Assembly: GCA_946478975.1 (NCBI GenBank)
Contig: CAMLEO010000003.1
Coordinates: 1 to 64,000, forward strand
Length of the DNA stretch: 64,000 nucleotides
Direction: 5' to 3'
Source of the DNA: an uncultured Steroidobacter sp.
GTDB lineage: Bacteria > Pseudomonadota > Gammaproteobacteria > Steroidobacterales > Steroidobacteraceae
Shown here: positions 28,294 through 37,467 of the stretch, piece by piece
Position numbering within the stretch: the first letter of the stretch is position 1
How the letters are laid out: the number at the start of each line of letters is the position of its first letter
Translations under genes and position numbers: made by a program
Notes under the pieces: generated by a model
The model's database searches: none
What the model saw: the letters and a program-made list of their open reading frames with translations, nothing else
What the model was told of the DNA's origin: nothing

Positions 28294-29073
28294 TCAACGA
28301 GCCTGCATTCGGATCGCGCCGTCGAGGCGCACTGTTTCGCCGTTGATATAACCGTTGCGAACGATCTCCAGCGCCATGCTCGCGTATTCCGAAGCGTGGC
28401 CGAGTCTCGGCGGGAACGGCACCATCGCGCCGAGCGCCTCCAGCATCTGGGGCGTCGCGCGGGCCATGGCCGGCGTATTGAAGATTCCAGGTTGAATCGT
28501 GTTGACGCGAATGCCTTCACGCGCCAGATCGCGGGCGATCGTCAGCGTCATACCGACGATGGCCGCTTTGGCGGCGGAGTAAGCCGCCTGCCCCATCTGA
28601 CCTTCGGTCGCCGCCGCCGACGATGTGTTGATGAGCACACCTCGCTCGCCATCGATGGGTTCCAAAGTCATCATGCCCGCGGCTGCGCGAGTGATGCAGC
28701 GGAACGTGCCGACGGTGTTCAACTTCAGCACCCACTCGAATTGCTCGGTGGGAAATATCTTGATCTCGCCGGTTTGTTTGTCCCGACGCGCTGTGGCGAT
28801 CGCGTTGCCGCCACCGGCACAGCTGACGAGAACGCGTTCCTGCCCATGAGCCGCGCGGGCCTTGGCAAAAGCTTCGTCCACGCTCTCATCCGACAGGACA
28901 TCGCAGCGACAGAAGATCGCGCCAGTGTCGGCCGCGGCCCGCTCGCCGGTTTCCGGATTCTGGTCGAAGATCGCGACGCGAGCGCCGGCCTCGCGCAGTG
29001 CTTTGACGGTGGCCAATCCCAAGCCAGACGCGCCGCCCGTGACGACGGCCGCCAGTGCCGAATCGATCTTCAT
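28294..29073 (-). CDS. SDR of the type-2 3-hydroxyacyl-CoA dehydrogenase (HSD10) group
   Basis: A 259-residue SDR from the ATG at 29073 with GGGGGGAA upstream. TGGASGLG at residues 12-19, Ser151/152, Tyr165, Lys169. The insertion GGNAIATARRDKQTGEIKIFPTEQF after the SCAG strand and the ending YINGETVRLDGAIRM are characteristic of HSD17B10-like enzymes, which oxidise 3-hydroxyacyl-CoAs and also steroid hydroxyls. It shares a 127-bp divergent promoter region containing operator site 6 with the CoA transferase gene at 29201. Confidence 0.88.
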   Translation of the reverse strand: MKIDSALAAVVTGGASGLGLATVKALREAGARVAIFDQNPETGERAAADTGAIFCRCDVLSDESVDEAFAKARAAHGQERVLVSCAGGGNAIATARRDKQTGEIKIFPTEQFEWVLKLNTVGTFRCITRAAAGMMTLEPIDGERGVLINTSSAAATEGQMGQAAYSAAKAAIVGMTLTIARDLAREGIRVNTIQPGIFNTPAMARATPQMLEALGAMVPFPPRLGHASEYASMALEIVRNGYINGETVRLDGAIRMQAR

Positions 29074-29120
29074 CTGATTCCCCCCGGTCGAGGCTCGATT
29101 TCTACCGGACTCCCCGCCAC

Positions 29121-29142
29121 TATGCAACACCGGTGTTGATTA
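29121..29142. promoter_or_regulatory. Regulon operator, site 6
   Basis: TATGCAAC-N6-GTTGATTA with ACCGGT as spacer, so the central AACACCGGTGTT is a perfect 12-bp palindrome. It lies 47 bp from the SDR start (-) and 58 bp from the CoA transferase start (+), so it can control both. Confidence 0.72.
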
Positions 29143-29200
29143 TTAACCGTCGGGTCGGGGTATGATCGCGCCCATAAGCAAGCTGTCGGGGGGTCGCTGA

Positions 29201-30421
29201 ATGCAGGTCATGAAAGGGGTGCGAGTCCTCGAAGTCGCGCAGTTCACGTTCGTGCCCGCCGCGGGGGCGGTGCTGGCGGACTGGGGCGCCGACGTCATCA
29301 AGGTCGAGCATCCGGTGCGCGGCGATACGCAGCGCGGCTTCTTGAACATGGGCGGCGTGTCGCTCGACCCGAACCGTCACACGCTGATCGAGCATCCGAA
29401 TCGCGGCAAGCGCAGCGTCGGCATCGACGTGTCGACTGCGCAAGGCCAGCAGCTGCTGTATGAAATCGCCAAGACCGCCGATGTGTTTCTAACCAACTAT
29501 CTGCCGTCGGTGCGTCAGAAGCACAAGTTCGATATCGAGCACATTCGCGCCGCCAATCCCAAGATCATCTACGCACGCGGCAGCGCTTACGGCGACAAAG
29601 GCCCCGAGCGCGACGTCGGCGGATTCGACGGCACCGCGTTCTGGTCGCGCAGCGGCATCGCTCATTCGATGACGCCTGCGGAGCTGGAAGGGCCGCTCAC
29701 TCAAGGCATACCCGCGTTCGGCGATTCCATCGGCGGCATGTTCATCGCCGGCGGCATCTCCGCCGCCTTGTTTCATCGCGAACGCACCGGCGAAGCGGCA
29801 GAGCTCGATGTTTCATTGTTGAGCACCGCATGGTGGGCTTCCGGCGCGCTGATCTCACAAGGCATGGAAAAAGGCGTGATCACGCGCAATGCCATGCCCG
29901 CCTCCGGCGGCTCGGCGAAGAATCCGCTGATGGGCAACTTCCGCACCTCCGACGGCGGCACCATCAACTTTTGCATGGTGAGCCCGACCGGGTTGATCCG
30001 CGACACGTTCCAGCATCTCGGCATTCCCGAAGCCGGCGACGATCCGCGCTTTGCCGACGTTCACAAGCTGATCGAGAACTCCAAGGCCGCGAGCGACCTG
30101 ATCGTCAAAGCGATCGGCAGCAAGCCGTTCGCGTATTGGCGCCAGCACCTGAAGACCATGAAAGGTCAGTGGGCGCCGATCCAGAGCCTGATCGATCTCG
30201 CCAGCGACGAGCAGGCGCTCGCCAACGACATGATCGTCGAAGTGGAAGCGGTGGAAGGTCCGCCGCTGAAACTGGTGCGCGGCCCGGTGCAGTTCAATCA
30301 CCAGCCGCTCAATACCACTCGCGCTCCGCAAGCGTCCGAGCACACAGAAACGTTCCTGATGGAGCTCGGCCTCGATTGGGATCGCATCGAGCAGTTGAAA
30401 GCCGCGGGCGCAATCGCCTGA
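29201..30421 (+). CDS. Family III CoA transferase (CaiB/BaiF)
   Basis: A 406-residue full-length CoA transferase. [33 protein letters not shown] is the N-terminal signature, and [12 protein letters not shown] carries the probable catalytic Asp. It is first in a tightly packed plus-strand operon running to 36467. Its partner acids are unknown; the downstream acyl-CoA synthetase would supply or share the same acyl-CoA. GGGGGG upstream of the ATG serves as ribosome site. Confidence 0.88.
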   Translation: MQVMKGVRVLEVAQFTFVPAAGAVLADWGADVIKVEHPVRGDTQRGFLNMGGVSLDPNRHTLIEHPNRGKRSVGIDVSTAQGQQLLYEIAKTADVFLTNYLPSVRQKHKFDIEHIRAANPKIIYARGSAYGDKGPERDVGGFDGTAFWSRSGIAHSMTPAELEGPLTQGIPAFGDSIGGMFIAGGISAALFHRERTGEAAELDVSLLSTAWWASGALISQGMEKGVITRNAMPASGGSAKNPLMGNFRTSDGGTINFCMVSPTGLIRDTFQHLGIPEAGDDPRFADVHKLIENSKAASDLIVKAIGSKPFAYWRQHLKTMKGQWAPIQSLIDLASDEQALANDMIVEVEAVEGPPLKLVRGPVQFNHQPLNTTRAPQASEHTETFLMELGLDWDRIEQLKAAGAIA

Positions 30422-30433
30422 GCAGGTAGTCCT

Positions 30434-30724
30434 ATGAAACCCGGATCAAAGTTGAAAAGTGCCGTGTGCGACACCGAAGTCATGGTGGTACGCGCGGTGA
30501 ACGCAGTCGTCGACTGTGGCGGCATGCCGATGTCCGAAGAGCGCCCGGCAGAACGCAAGCCGGTCAACGCGGCCTTCGCTGAAGGAACAAAGATCGGCAA
30601 GCGTTACGTGAACGCAGCCGGCACGGTGGAGCTGTTGTGCGTAAAAGCCGGCCAGGGCTCGCTGTCCATCGCCGGCGAGGCGCTCAAGGTGAAGGACGCG
30701 AAGCCCCTGCCCGCCTCGGACTGA
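30434..30724 (+). CDS. Small cysteine-containing protein next to an acyl-CoA synthetase
   Basis: A 96-residue soluble protein with no signal peptide or membrane segment. Cys12 is in AVCDTEVMVV, Cys28 in DCGGMPM and Cys69 in ELLCVKAG. From memory, similar small proteins with CxTxV and CGGxPM motifs lie beside acyl-CoA synthetase genes in actinobacteria, but I know no established function. It sits between a CoA transferase and an acyl-CoA synthetase, 12 and 4 bp from them, so it is surely cotranscribed. A metal-binding or synthetase-partner role is a guess. Confidence 0.7.
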   Translation: MKPGSKLKSAVCDTEVMVVRAVNAVVDCGGMPMSEERPAERKPVNAAFAEGTKIGKRYVNAAGTVELLCVKAGQGSLSIAGEALKVKDAKPLPASD

Positions 30725-30728
30725 AGTC

Positions 30729-32216
30729 ATGAATATTTCTTTGGTGCTGCAGATGGCTGCAGATGCCGAGCCCGAGCGCGTCGGCTTGGTGTGCGATGGA
30801 CGACGCTGGTCGTATCGATCGTTGCTGCGTGCCGCGCAAGGTGCGGCACTCGACATTTCCAACAGCGGTGCTGCACACGTGGCGCTGCTCGATCACAACA
30901 GCGAGGCCGCGGCGATTGCATTGTTTGGAGCCGCGATTGCCGGTGTTCCTTATGTGCCGCTGAATTATCGGCTGGCTGATCCAGACCTCGCAGCGCTGCT
31001 GCAGCGGATCGCTCCTGCGTACATCATCGGCGATGTCGAACGTGTGCAGCGGCTGAATCCGCAAGGGAGTCACAAGGTGCGTTCGCGCGCGGCCTTTGTG
31101 ACCGAGGCAGAAAAACTGGCCTCAGATATCGAGCCGGCCGACCAAAGCATCGCCATTCAACTCTTCACCAGCGGCACAACCGCTGCACCCAAGGCTGCAC
31201 TGCTCCGCCACGCCAACCTGCTCTCTTACATTCTCGGCACCGTCGAGTTTGGCTGCGCCTCGGAAGACGAAGCCGCGCTGGTGAGCGTCCCGCCGTATCA
31301 CATCGCAGGCATCTCGGCGCTGCTGAGCTCCATCTATTCCATGCGACGCATCGTGCTGTTGCCGGCGTTCGATCCCGACGAATGGCTGAAACTCGCCGCG
31401 TCCGAGCGCGTCACGAACGCTTTCGTGGTGCCAACGATGTTGTCTCGAATCATCGCTCGCATCGATGCGGGCGCGAGTGCCGATCTGTCTTCGCTGCAAG
31501 CCGTCGCGTATGGCGGCGGACGCATGCCGATGGAACTGATCGACCGCGCACTGGGATTGTTTCCACGTGTCAGTTTCACCAACGCTTATGGCCTCACCGA
31601 GACCAGCTCGACGATTGCGCTGCTCGGCCCGGAGGAACATCGCCAGGCGCACGGCTCCGCCGATCCAACGATTCGCGCCCGCTTGGGCTCCGTGGGCAAA
31701 CCGCTGCCCACCGTTGAGATCGAGATCCGCGATGAAGCGGGACGCGTCCTGCCCGCCGGCGAGCGCGGCGAAATCTATGTTCGCGGCGAGCAAGTCTCCG
31801 GCGAGTATCGCGAGCGCAAAGCCATCGATGCGCAAGGATGGTTCCCCACCCGCGACGCCGGCTGGATGGATGCGGAAGGTTATTTGTTTCTTTCCGGACG
31901 CGCGGACGACGTAATCGTGCGCGGCGGTGAAAACATTTCTCCGGCGGAGATCGAAGACACGTTACTGACGCATCCGGCCATCGCCGATGCGGCCGCCGTG
32001 GCCGTGCCGTCGATCGAATGGGGCGAAGCCGTCGGCATCGCGATCGTGCCCAGGCCCGGCCAGCAAGCGCCCAGCGACGATGAGCTGCGCACACTGATCA
32101 AGAACCGCCTGCGCTCATCGCGGGTCCCGGAACGAATCGCGGTGATGGACGCCCTGCCCTATAACGAAATGGGCAAGCTGCTCAGACGCGAGGTACGCGC
32201 TTTGCTGCGCAATTAG
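30729..32216 (+). CDS. AMP-forming acyl-CoA synthetase
   Basis: A 495-residue adenylate-forming enzyme. The P-loop is FTSGTTAAPKAALLRH, the A5 motif NAYGLTETSS, the A7/A8 region GWFPTRDAGWMDAEGYLFLSGRADDVI, and the C-terminal Lys is in LPYNEMGKLLRRE. All core motifs are intact, unlike the divergent P-loop of the ligase at 3357. It should activate a carboxylic acid of the pathway. The acid cannot be predicted. Confidence 0.9.
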   Translation: MNISLVLQMAADAEPERVGLVCDGRRWSYRSLLRAAQGAALDISNSGAAHVALLDHNSEAAAIALFGAAIAGVPYVPLNYRLADPDLAALLQRIAPAYIIGDVERVQRLNPQGSHKVRSRAAFVTEAEKLASDIEPADQSIAIQLFTSGTTAAPKAALLRHANLLSYILGTVEFGCASEDEAALVSVPPYHIAGISALLSSIYSMRRIVLLPAFDPDEWLKLAASERVTNAFVVPTMLSRIIARIDAGASADLSSLQAVAYGGGRMPMELIDRALGLFPRVSFTNAYGLTETSSTIALLGPEEHRQAHGSADPTIRARLGSVGKPLPTVEIEIRDEAGRVLPAGERGEIYVRGEQVSGEYRERKAIDAQGWFPTRDAGWMDAEGYLFLSGRADDVIVRGGENISPAEIEDTLLTHPAIADAAAVAVPSIEWGEAVGIAIVPRPGQQAPSDDELRTLIKNRLRSSRVPERIAVMDALPYNEMGKLLRREVRALLRN

Positions 32217-32221
32217 CCACT

Positions 32222-33409
32222 ATGCCGCCCGCCTCGATTCCGTTCGCATGCTGTGCCGATGAAATCATCCGGCGACTGGCGCGCGCGACGGGATCGCAGG
32301 CAATTGCATCGCTGACGGGTGCAACGCTGCTCGGCGAACGCGCCATGCTCGGGCGCATGAGCATTCCAGGACGAGTGTCCGCCGGCGGTGGCTGCCACCT
32401 GTTCGATGCGCTCAACGACACGATTGCGTTGAACCTCGCGCGGGCGGCCGATCGCGAGTTGCTGCCGGCCTTGTTTGAGGTCGATGCGCTGGATGTCTAC
32501 GACACCGACGCGATTGCCGAGCACGTCGCTCGATCTGACGGGCAGTCGTTGGTCACGCGCGGCCGATCGATGGGCCTGGCCATCGCAGCTGAGCATGAGC
32601 CGCGCTCACCTCGCATCGATCCCTGCGTCGAATTAGCGCCCGGCCGCGCCACGAGCACACGTATACGCACTCGCCCGCGAGTAATCGATCTTTCCGCGCT
32701 CTGGGCCGGTCCGCTGGCATCACACTTGTTGTGGCTTGCTGGAGCCGATGTCATCAAGGTCGAAAGTCGCTCGCGACAGGACGCGATGCGCAGCGGCGAC
32801 TTGCAGTTCTTCGCCCTTCTCAACCAAGGCAAGTCGAGCGTCGTCGTCGACTTCTCGGATCACAACGATCGTCAGGCATTGCGGTCGCTGATCGCGACGG
32901 CCGACATCGTGATCGAAGCGTCGCGACCACGTGCCCTGGCACAGCTCGGCTTCGATGCCGCGGAGTTTGTGAGCAACATTCCCGGGCTCGTCTGGATGAC
33001 GATCACCGGCCATGGCGCTGCCGGCGATGCAAGCAACTGGGTCGGCTTCGGCGACGACTGCGGAGTGGCCGCCGGACTGAGTGCCGCTCTGCGCGCTGCG
33101 ACTGGAAATACCGGCTTTGTCGGCGACGCCATCGGCGATCCGCTAACCGGCATCTTCGCGGCAAACGTCGCTTGGAATGCATGGGCCTCGCGACGCGGCG
33201 GTCGTTTCGGATTGGCGTTAGCGGACGTCGTCGCACATTGTCTGACGCGAGATCGCGAGCGCGATCCAGACGCACTCAATCAACAACTGCTCGACTGGAG
33301 CAGAAACATCGGCCTGCTGTTCCCTGACGTGCGTCGACGGCAGATCGGTGCGCTCGCTCCCTTTGGCGAGCACACGCATTCGTTACTTGCGCGAGCCGCA
33401 GCATGTTGA
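32222..33409 (+). CDS. CoA transferase-like protein, two-part variant
   Basis: A 395-residue protein. Residues 1-150 carry GSQAIASLTG and GGGCHLFDALNDTIALNLARAADRELLPALFE, which match the N-terminal unit of long actinobacterial CaiB-like proteins as I remember them. From about residue 157 the CaiB core begins ([30 protein letters not shown]), with a possible catalytic Asp in LALADVVAHCL. The C-terminal part of ordinary CoA transferases is missing, so activity may depend on a partner or be altered. It starts 5 bp after the synthetase gene. Confidence 0.75.
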   Translation: MPPASIPFACCADEIIRRLARATGSQAIASLTGATLLGERAMLGRMSIPGRVSAGGGCHLFDALNDTIALNLARAADRELLPALFEVDALDVYDTDAIAEHVARSDGQSLVTRGRSMGLAIAAEHEPRSPRIDPCVELAPGRATSTRIRTRPRVIDLSALWAGPLASHLLWLAGADVIKVESRSRQDAMRSGDLQFFALLNQGKSSVVVDFSDHNDRQALRSLIATADIVIEASRPRALAQLGFDAAEFVSNIPGLVWMTITGHGAAGDASNWVGFGDDCGVAAGLSAALRAATGNTGFVGDAIGDPLTGIFAANVAWNAWASRRGGRFGLALADVVAHCLTRDRERDPDALNQQLLDWSRNIGLLFPDVRRRQIGALAPFGEHTHSLLARAAAC

Positions 33410-34785
33410 TCCGGGGCGCCGAGCTCGAAAGCGGCGAGATCAACGATGTTCGTATCGAGCATGGCGTCGTCGCTGCGATCGGCCGACTCCATCGGCGCGA
33501 CAATGAACAGATCATCGACGCGGCCGGAAACTCGTTGCTGCCCGGCTTGCACGATCATCACATCCACGTCGCGGCGCTCGCAGCTTCGTTGAGCTCGGTG
33601 CGCTGTGGGCCGCCGGAAGTCAACGACTTCGATTCGTTTGTCGCCTGTCTGCAGGTTCCAGGCAACGATTGGGTGCGCGCCACCGGTTATCACGAAAGCG
33701 TCGCCGGCATGCTCGACGCAGCAACTCTCGATCGCATCGTCGCGCACCGGCCGGTACGAGTGCAGCACCGCTCGGGCCGCATGTGGTTCTTCAACTCGGC
33801 GGCGCTGGATACTTTGTTATCGCGAAGCGAAGCGCCGTCCGGGCTCGACCGCACTGCCGGCCGACTGTTCGACGATGACGGCTGGCTGCAACGAACTCTT
33901 CGCAGCACGCCGCCGACGTTTGCCACTGTCGGCACCCTGCTCGCACGCTGGGGCGTCACGGGATTGACGGATATGTCTCCGCGCAACGATGCGTTCATCG
34001 CTCGCCACTTCAGCCAGGAAACATCGACCCGGTCGCTGCCTCAGCGAGTGCTGCTGGCTGGCAAGCTGGACCTCACCGCGGCCGATACAAACCAGCGTGT
34101 ACAACTCGGGCCGGCCAAGCTGCATCTTCACGAAGCTGCGTTGCCCACGCTCGAAGAAGCTGCGGCGTTCATACATTCCGCGCACGAACGCAATCGAAAC
34201 GTCGCAATCCACTGCGCGACCGAAGTGGAACTGCTCTACGCGCTCGCCGCGTTGAACGACGCGGGCGCCGTGTCGGGTGATCGCATCGAGCACGCCGCTG
34301 TCACTTCCGAATCGGCGCTCGCCGATATCGCGCGCGCCGGTCTCGCCGTGGTCAGCCAACCGCATTTCATTCGCGAACGCGGCGATCGTTACCTGCGCGA
34401 TGTCGATGCGGATGCGCGTCCTTTGCTCTACCGGCTGCGCGCGTTTGTGGATGCAAACGTTTGCCTGGCCGCCGGCACGGATGCGCCGTCGGGTGCACCG
34501 AATCCGTGGGCATCGATGGCTGCAGCAGTCTCGCGACAGACTCGAAACGGTGCATCCATCGGTGCCGAGGAAGCATTGACGCCGGAGCAGGCGCTCGATC
34601 TGTATCTGCGCGCTCCGCAGACATTGAATCAGCGCCGGCGCATCGTCGTCGGCGCGCCAGCCGATCTTTGCCTGCTCGATCGCCCTTGGGCGCAAGCACG
34701 CAGGTCGTTGGACGCGGTGCGCGTGCGAGCCACGTTCATCGATGGACGGCGGATCTTCGAACAACAAACAAGGGATGCGGCATGA
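33403..34785 (+). CDS. Amidohydrolase, YtcJ-like (amidohydrolase 3)
   Basis: A 460-residue metal-dependent hydrolase. The HxH metal motif is in LLPGLHDHHIHVAALAA near residue 50, further metal His in NVAIHCATEVELL and SGDRIEHAAV, and the Asp in CLAAGTDAPSGAPNPW. The end, GAPADLCLLDRPWAQAR, is the composite beta-sandwich of this family. It could open a lactam, amide or ring; a lactone is possible too. It overlaps both neighbours by a few bases. Confidence 0.85.
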   Translation: MLIRGAELESGEINDVRIEHGVVAAIGRLHRRDNEQIIDAAGNSLLPGLHDHHIHVAALAASLSSVRCGPPEVNDFDSFVACLQVPGNDWVRATGYHESVAGMLDAATLDRIVAHRPVRVQHRSGRMWFFNSAALDTLLSRSEAPSGLDRTAGRLFDDDGWLQRTLRSTPPTFATVGTLLARWGVTGLTDMSPRNDAFIARHFSQETSTRSLPQRVLLAGKLDLTAADTNQRVQLGPAKLHLHEAALPTLEEAAAFIHSAHERNRNVAIHCATEVELLYALAALNDAGAVSGDRIEHAAVTSESALADIARAGLAVVSQPHFIRERGDRYLRDVDADARPLLYRLRAFVDANVCLAAGTDAPSGAPNPWASMAAAVSRQTRNGASIGAEEALTPEQALDLYLRAPQTLNQRRRIVVGAPADLCLLDRPWAQARRSLDAVRVRATFIDGRRIFEQQTRDAA

Positions 34786-36467
34786 GTGCGTTTGACGAGC
34801 TCGTCGATTTCGTCGTCGTCGGCAGCGGCGGCGGTTCCATGTGCGCGGGACTGCTGATGCGCTCGTTGGGAAAAAGTGTGCTGATCCTGGAGAAGACCGC
34901 GCTGGTCGGCGGCACCACGTCGCGCTCCGGCGGCGTGATGTGGATTCCAAACAATCGCTTCATGAAGCGTGACGGCATCGAAGACAGCTTCGAGAAAGCC
35001 TCCACATACATGGAAGCGTTGATGGGCAAACAAACCGACGCGCCGGGCTCCACGCCAGTGCGCCGACGCACATACATCACTGAAGCGTCACGCATGGTGG
35101 ATTTTCTGGTGAGCCAGGGCGTGAAGTTGAATCGCATTCGGGAATGGCCCGATTACTACGACGAGCTGCCCGGCGGCTCGGTGCCGGGACGCACCGTCGT
35201 CGCCGAGTTGTTCAACGTAAATGAGCTCGGCGCGTGGAAGGACAAACTGCAACCGACTTTCATCAAAGCGCCGGTGGACCTGCTGCAGCCCTCGCTCGAA
35301 GAAATGCTCGAACTGCCCGGCCTGAATCGCTCCTGGCGCGTGAAGATGCTGCTAGCGAAGCTGATCGCCCGCGGCATCGTGTCCAAGCTCACCGGCAAGT
35401 ACTTTGTCGGCGGCGGCGCCGCTCTGCAGGGTCGCATGTTACAAGCAGCGCTGCGCACGGGTGTGACGATCCGAACCGAATCTCCGGTCAACGAGCTCAT
35501 CGTCGAGAACGGCGCGGTCAAAGGCGTCGCGACACTGAAGAACGGCCGACGCTGGCTGGTCGGTGCGCGGCTCGGTGTGCTCGTGAATGCCGGCGGCTTC
35601 GCTCGCAATCAGCGCATGCGTGACAAATATGCGCCCGGCACGTCGGTGCAGTGGACGATGGCGATTGCCGCCGACACCGGCGAAATGATCGAAGAGATGA
35701 TGCGACAGGGTGCTGCGATCGCGCAGATGGAAGAACGCGTCGGCAATCAGCAAACCCATCCGCCGGGCGCCGCCGAGAGCGAAGCCAAGCCCACCGCACA
35801 AGCGCTCACAGCATCGCCGCACGTCATCCTGGTCGATCAAAGCGGCGTTCGTTACTTGAACGAAGGCGGGTCGTACATGGCGTACTGCAAAGCCATGCTC
35901 GAACGTCACAAGACTGTGCCGGCCGTGCCCAGCTGGGCCGTGTTCGACAGCCAGTTCTTCAGCAAATATATGTTCGCCGGTACGATGCCGGGCAAGGAGA
36001 AGCCGGCGCACTGGTACCAGCAGGGTTATCTCAAGAAAGCCGACACGCTCGAAGCGCTGGCCCGGCAGCTCAACATGAATCCCGCCACGCTCGCCGCCAC
36101 CGTCGAACGTTTCAACGGCTTCGTCGCCAAGAATCGCGACGAGGACTTTCATCGCGGCGAGCGTGCGTACGATCGCTGGCTGGGCGATCCTTTCAACTCG
36201 CCGTCACAGACGCTCGGTGCGATCAAACAAGGGCCGTTCTATGCCGTGCCCATTGTGCCGGGCGACGTAGGCACTTACGGCGGCGTGGTCACGGATGAGC
36301 ATGCACGCGTACTGCGACAGGATGGCTCCGTCATTCCCGGGCTGTATGCTACGGGTGTCTCGACCGCGTCGGTGATGGGTCGTTTCTATCCTGGCGCCGG
36401 CAGCAGCGTGGGCCCGTCATTTGTTTGGGGCTATGTCGCCGCCAAACATGCCGCCGGGACGGATTAA
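34782..36467 (+). CDS. KstD-like FAD dehydrogenase (3-oxosteroid 1-dehydrogenase / fumarate reductase family)
   Basis: A 561-residue flavoprotein from the ATG at 34782, overlapping the amidohydrolase stop (ATGA). The FAD motif VVVGSGGGSMCAGL is at the N-terminus, followed by GGTTSRSGGVMWIP. Near the C-terminus, GRFYPGAGSSVGPSFVWGY has the Tyr-Pro-Gly-Ala-Gly segment (Tyr near 536) that contains an active-site Tyr and Gly in ketosteroid dehydrogenases. This supports 1,2- or 4,5-dehydrogenation of a 3-oxo ring. Whether the substrate is a true steroid is not shown, as no HsaC/KshA-type genes are here. Confidence 0.87.
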   Translation: MSAFDELVDFVVVGSGGGSMCAGLLMRSLGKSVLILEKTALVGGTTSRSGGVMWIPNNRFMKRDGIEDSFEKASTYMEALMGKQTDAPGSTPVRRRTYITEASRMVDFLVSQGVKLNRIREWPDYYDELPGGSVPGRTVVAELFNVNELGAWKDKLQPTFIKAPVDLLQPSLEEMLELPGLNRSWRVKMLLAKLIARGIVSKLTGKYFVGGGAALQGRMLQAALRTGVTIRTESPVNELIVENGAVKGVATLKNGRRWLVGARLGVLVNAGGFARNQRMRDKYAPGTSVQWTMAIAADTGEMIEEMMRQGAAIAQMEERVGNQQTHPPGAAESEAKPTAQALTASPHVILVDQSGVRYLNEGGSYMAYCKAMLERHKTVPAVPSWAVFDSQFFSKYMFAGTMPGKEKPAHWYQQGYLKKADTLEALARQLNMNPATLAATVERFNGFVAKNRDEDFHRGERAYDRWLGDPFNSPSQTLGAIKQGPFYAVPIVPGDVGTYGGVVTDEHARVLRQDGSVIPGLYATGVSTASVMGRFYPGAGSSVGPSFVWGYVAAKHAAGTD

Positions 36468-37432
36468 ACCTCGCGTTCGATCACGTCGATCAGCCCCCAG
36501 CGCAGCGCCGTTTCGGCGTCGATGCGCTGGCCGGACAGCATCATGAGCGCTGCTCGCTGACGCCCCACTCTGCGTGGCACGGATACGCAGCCGCCTGCGC
36601 CCGGCAACAGGCCCATCGCGAGCTCGGGAAGTTGAAACCATGCAGTGGGCGCCGCCGTCACTCGGCCCGCGAAGGCGGCAAGCTCGATTCCAGCGCCAAT
36701 ACAAGCGCCCTGCACGTAGACATCGAAAATATCTGCTCGACGTGCGAGCGCAAGCGCCGGCAGCGTACGGCTGCGAATCAAGTGAGCAGTGGCCGGATCT
36801 TTAGTGGTGCCGAACTCATCCAGATCGCCGCCCGCACTGAACACGTCGCCCGTCGACCGCAGCTTCACCGAGCGAATGTCAGGATCGAGCGCGGCGAGCG
36901 TGAAAGCCTCGAACAACTGATCGCGAATTGCACCGTTGATGGCATTACGAGCCTGCGGCCGATCGATCACGATCTGCAGCACAGCTTCGCGACGCTCCAC
37001 GATGACCTTGCCCGGCACACCGTTCGGTTCGGAGGGCGCTCGCGACGCCAGCCACGTCGCATATTCTTCGCTCCCTTGTAACAAGCCGTAGCAAAAGGAT
37101 TCGAGCGTCAGAGCACGATCCAGCGGCAGCCCTTCCAACGAGCGTAACAACTGCACGATGACGGCCGCGGCGCGCGGGGCCCGCTGAACCTGTCGCACCA
37201 GCGCGGCCGCATCGATCGGCGGCTCGATCACCGCATCGAGCCGGTCGGCGTGAGGATGCGCGCGATCGCCAATTCCTATTACCGGCACCGGCAGCGACTC
37301 GAATGAAACGTCGTCGTCGCAGCGATCGAGATCGATGCACACCAGGGGCTGCCACGCCTCCACCGCTCCCGACCAACCCTGCGAAGGATCGATCAGGAAA
37401 GGCTCGACGGCCGCGCGCAGCGCCGGATTCAT
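36464..37432 (-). CDS. Crotonase-fold enzyme with N-terminal extension
   Basis: A 322-residue protein. The crotonase core starts near residue 140 (GKVIVERREAVLQIVIDRPQARNAI), with the oxyanion segments FSAGGDLDEFG and GACIGAGIELAAFA and the acidic residue in LPELAMGLLPGAGG. The first 135 residues (with LVCIDLDRCDD and VPVIGIGDRAHPHAD) do not belong to the core; I do not recognise them. A hydratase, isomerase or ring-cleaving hydrolase is possible. It ends 4 bp inside the convergent KstD-like gene. Confidence 0.8.
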   Translation of the reverse strand: MNPALRAAVEPFLIDPSQGWSGAVEAWQPLVCIDLDRCDDDVSFESLPVPVIGIGDRAHPHADRLDAVIEPPIDAAALVRQVQRAPRAAAVIVQLLRSLEGLPLDRALTLESFCYGLLQGSEEYATWLASRAPSEPNGVPGKVIVERREAVLQIVIDRPQARNAINGAIRDQLFEAFTLAALDPDIRSVKLRSTGDVFSAGGDLDEFGTTKDPATAHLIRSRTLPALALARRADIFDVYVQGACIGAGIELAAFAGRVTAAPTAWFQLPELAMGLLPGAGGCVSVPRRVGRQRAALMMLSGQRIDAETALRWGLIDVIEREV

Positions 37433-37467
37433 GGGCAGCTCCTGTGACTGGAGCCGTCAGCGTAAGC

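Noticed and set aside
32222..33409. Frameshift or pseudogene call for the short CoA transferase
   Set aside because: The frame is intact from a good start to an overlap with the next gene, and the N-terminal unit looks like a real domain, so it is treated as a variant.
34782..36467. Firm naming of the flavoprotein as kstD
   Set aside because: The YPGAG segment fits, but the wider family includes other ene-dehydrogenases and no other core steroid-ring cleavage genes are in the window.
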